Assembly: GCA_005880175.1 (NCBI GenBank)
Contig: VBJR01000109.1
Coordinates: 1-7,396, forward strand
DNA: 7,396 bases
Direction: 5' to 3'
Source: Chloroflexota bacterium
GTDB taxonomy: Bacteria; Chloroflexota; Dormibacteria; Dormibacterales; Dormibacteraceae
Part shown: one piece after another, positions 5,660 through 7,396 of the stretch
Position numbering within the stretch: position 1 is the first letter of the stretch
How the letters are laid out: the number at the start of each line of letters is the position of its first letter
The notes under the pieces: generated by a model
Seen by the model: the letters and a program-made list of their open reading frames with translations, nothing else
What the model was told of the DNA's origin: nothing
The model's database searches: none
Made by a program: the position numbers and the translations under genes

Positions 5660-6931
5660 ATGGGCGTAGCCCCCATCAAGATGCCGCAGCTCGGCGAGTC
5701 CGTCACCGAGGGGACCGTCGACCGATGGCTGAAGAAGGAGGGGGACTACGTCAAACGCGACGAGCTGCTCGTCGAGGTGGTCACCGACAAGGTGAACGCC
5801 GAGATCCCCTCCCCCTTCGAGGGCACGCTGGTGAAGATCTCCGTCGCCGAGGGCGCCACGATTCCGATCGGCACCGAGATCGGCGTGATCGAGCTGGCCG
5901 GCGTGGACGCCGAGACCAAGGTCCCGGCCGCTGTCTCCGCCCCTGCGGTGGCGGCGCCCGTGCCCGCCGGGGTCGCGGCGTCGGTCGCCACCGCCTCGCC
6001 GGACGCGGCGCCGGGACGCCGGCTCAGCCCCGCCGTCCGCCGCCTGGCCGAGGAGCACGGCATCGACCCGGCCCAGATCACCGGCAGCGGCGAGGGCGGC
6101 CGGGTCACCCGCGACGACGTGCTGGCGTTCCTGGAGCGGCAGCCCGCGGCGGCGGCGGCGGCGCCGGCTCCCGCCGCACCGCCCGCGGCTCCGCCGGCAG
6201 CACCCGCCCCGGCCGCCCGGCCGGATGCCGCCGAGGGGGACCAGCTGGTCCGCCTCGGTGCCATGCGCCGGTCCATCGCCGAGCACATGACCCGGAGCCT
6301 GGCCACCTCACCTCACGCCTGGACGCTCCAGGAGGTGGACGTCAGCGCCCTGGTGGCCTACCGCGAGGCGGAGAAGGACAGCTTCCGCCAGCGCCACGGC
6401 GTGTCCCTCACGTACCTGCCCTTCGTGACGCAGGTGGTCTGCGACGCCATCCGCGAGTTCCCCTACCTGAACTCGACCTGGACGGACGACGGCATCCTGC
6501 TCCGGCGCGCGATCAACATGGGCATCGCGGTCGCCATCCCGGACGGCCTGATCGTGCCCGTCGTCCGCGACGCCGACCGCCTCGGCTTCACCGACCTCAC
6601 CCGCTCCATCAACGACCTGGCCGACCGGGCCCGCGGCAAGCAGCTCAAGCCCGACGACGTCGCCGGCGGCACGTTCACGCTCAACAACACCGGCGCCACC
6701 GGATCGATCGCCAGCCAGCCGATCATCAACCAGCCCCAGGCCGCGATCCTGACGACCGAGTCGATCGTCCGCCGGCCGGTGGTCGTCGGCGACGGCATCG
6801 CGATCCGCCACATCATGAACATGTGCTTGAGCTTCGATCACCGGATCATCGATGGCATGATGGCGGGCCAGTTCATGAACGCGCTCAAGAAGCGGCTCGA
6901 AGAATGGACGCCCGGTAGCATTCGGCTGTGA
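5660..6931 (+). CDS. Dihydrolipoamide acyltransferase, E2 of a 2-oxo acid dehydrogenase complex (branched-chain type likely)
   Basis: This 423-residue E2 transfers an acyl group from its lipoyl arm to CoA. It has one lipoyl domain (about 4-79) with Lys44 in VTDKVNAEI as the lipoylated residue, then an Ala/Pro linker (about 82-119). The peripheral subunit-binding domain (about 121-158) has [16 protein letters not shown] and [14 protein letters not shown] very Ala/Pro-rich linker (162-188) leads to the catalytic domain (about 195-423), which has the acyltransferase motif DHRIIDG with His394 and Asp398. TDKVNAE in the lipoyl domain, [11 protein letters not shown] and [11 protein letters not shown] resemble the Bacillus branched-chain E2 BfmBB more than SucB or the pyruvate E2. 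The substrate call is therefore branched-chain 2-oxo acids, with moderate confidence. ATG 5660 follows AGGAGGT (5646-5652) by 7 bases. No E1 or E3 gene is seen here. The stop overlaps the lipA start by 4 bases. Confidence 0.95.
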   Translation: MGVAPIKMPQLGESVTEGTVDRWLKKEGDYVKRDELLVEVVTDKVNAEIPSPFEGTLVKISVAEGATIPIGTEIGVIELAGVDAETKVPAAVSAPAVAAPVPAGVAASVATASPDAAPGRRLSPAVRRLAEEHGIDPAQITGSGEGGRVTRDDVLAFLERQPAAAAAAPAPAAPPAAPPAAPAPAARPDAAEGDQLVRLGAMRRSIAEHMTRSLATSPHAWTLQEVDVSALVAYREAEKDSFRQRHGVSLTYLPFVTQVVCDAIREFPYLNSTWTDDGILLRRAINMGIAVAIPDGLIVPVVRDADRLGFTDLTRSINDLADRARGKQLKPDDVAGGTFTLNNTGATGSIASQPIINQPQAAILTTESIVRRPVVVGDGIAIRHIMNMCLSFDHRIIDGMMAGQFMNALKKRLEEWTPGSIRL

Positions 6932-7396
6932 GCACGGCGGAGCTTCGGCCGGCGCCGATCCCGGAATGGATCCGGGTGAAGGTCACCGAGGGCGGCAATT
7001 TCAAGGAGCTCAAGCAGATCGTGCACGGCCGCAGTCTGCACACGGTCTGCGAGGAAGCGCGGTGCCCCAACATCTTCGACTGCTGGAACCGGCGCACGGC
7101 GACCTTCATGATCCTGGGCGCCGTCTGCACCCGGGCCTGCCGGTTCTGCGCGGTCACGTCCGGGCGCCCGACCGAGCTGGACATCGGCGAGCCCCTGCGC
7201 GTGGCCGAGTCGGTGGCCGACCTGGGCCTGCGCCACGCCGTCATCACGTCCGTGGACCGCGACGACCTGCGCGACGGCGGCGCCGAGATCTTCGCCCGCA
7301 CGATCCGGGCGATCCGGCGGCGCAGCCCGGGCACGTCCATCGAGGTCCTGACCCCGGACTTCGGCGGCGACCGCGAGGCCATCCGCACGGTGGTCG
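6928..7396 (+). CDS. lipA: Lipoyl synthase, 3' part beyond window
   Basis: This is a radical-SAM enzyme that inserts two sulfurs into octanoyl chains bound to lipoyl domains, completing the lipoyl cofactor. The first 156 codons are visible, roughly half of a usual 280-330 residue LipA. The auxiliary cluster motif C-x4-C-x5-C is Cys41, Cys46 and Cys52 ([13 protein letters not shown]). The radical-SAM motif C-x3-C-x2-C is Cys67, Cys71 and Cys74 (CTRACRFC). [12 protein letters not shown] (53-64), [15 protein letters not shown] and IEVLTPDF are family hallmarks. The start is the GTG at 6928 in the GTGA overlap with the E2 stop, and translation from it runs open to the edge. There is no separate strong ribosome site, so translational coupling is expected. 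Its product modifies the lysine of the E2 encoded directly upstream. Confidence 0.97.
   Translation, partial: MSTAELRPAPIPEWIRVKVTEGGNFKELKQIVHGRSLHTVCEEARCPNIFDCWNRRTATFMILGAVCTRACRFCAVTSGRPTELDIGEPLRVAESVADLGLRHAVITSVDRDDLRDGGAEIFARTIRAIRRRSPGTSIEVLTPDFGGDREAIRTVV

Noticed and set aside
6143..6223. GCG/CCG-rich repetitive stretch in the E2 gene
   Set aside because: It encodes the normal Ala/Pro-rich flexible linker between the subunit-binding and catalytic domains, not a separate repeat element.
5087..6286. A minus-strand frame of 399 codons crossing tRNA-Cys and the E2 gene
   Set aside because: It runs through a perfect tRNA gene and opposite the E2, and its composition is low-complexity. 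It is not a gene.
1..7396. A new defence, mobile or biosynthetic system
   Set aside because: Every gene belongs to a recognisable housekeeping or metabolic family. No transposase, integrase, CRISPR repeats, toxin-antitoxin pair or phage gene is visible, and neither tRNA shows flanking direct repeats.

Overview
The window is very GC-rich (about 70% by eye), densely packed and uses several GTG starts. It carries seven complete protein genes, one protein gene cut by the right edge, and two tRNA genes, one of them cut by the left edge. Gene content (a DUF3566-like membrane protein, a small Zincin_1 metallopeptidase, a monoderm-style lipoprotein glycosidase, a Bacillus-type branched-chain E2) suggests a high-GC Gram-positive or Chloroflexota-like bacterium. 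That placement is an inference and I cannot fix the phylum from this sequence.

Layout: 1-78 (-) is the 5' part of tRNA-Leu(UAA). 95-1947 (-) is a two-gene operon of 3-hydroxybutyryl-CoA dehydrogenase followed by an aldo/keto reductase. Across a divergent 110-bp gap, 2058-2369 (+) is a small HExxH metallopeptidase. Its stop codon overlaps, tail to tail, the stop of the next minus-strand operon. That operon (2366-4980, -) is a membrane-anchored family 2 glycoside hydrolase whose stop overlaps the GTG start of a two-helix DUF3566-like membrane protein. Upstream of it on the same strand, after a 63-bp gap holding a perfect 16-bp palindrome, is a flavin reductase-like flavoprotein (5044-5514, -). 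The right end is plus strand: tRNA-Cys(GCA), then a lipoyl-dependent 2-oxo acid dehydrogenase E2, then lipoyl synthase lipA overlapping it by 4 bp and leaving the window.

How the genes work together: the clearest functional pair is E2 and lipA, because lipoyl synthase makes the lipoyl group carried by the E2 lysine. The dehydrogenase and aldo/keto reductase form a probable catabolic redox operon of unknown substrate. The glycosidase and the small membrane protein are translationally coupled and both membrane-associated. Every stretch is accounted for and no gene-free gap exceeds 300 bases. I found no CRISPR array, insertion sequence, phage gene or obviously undescribed multi-gene system. The most unusual items are the doubly anchored glycosidase with its coupled membrane protein, and the tRNA-Cys/E2/lipA arrangement.
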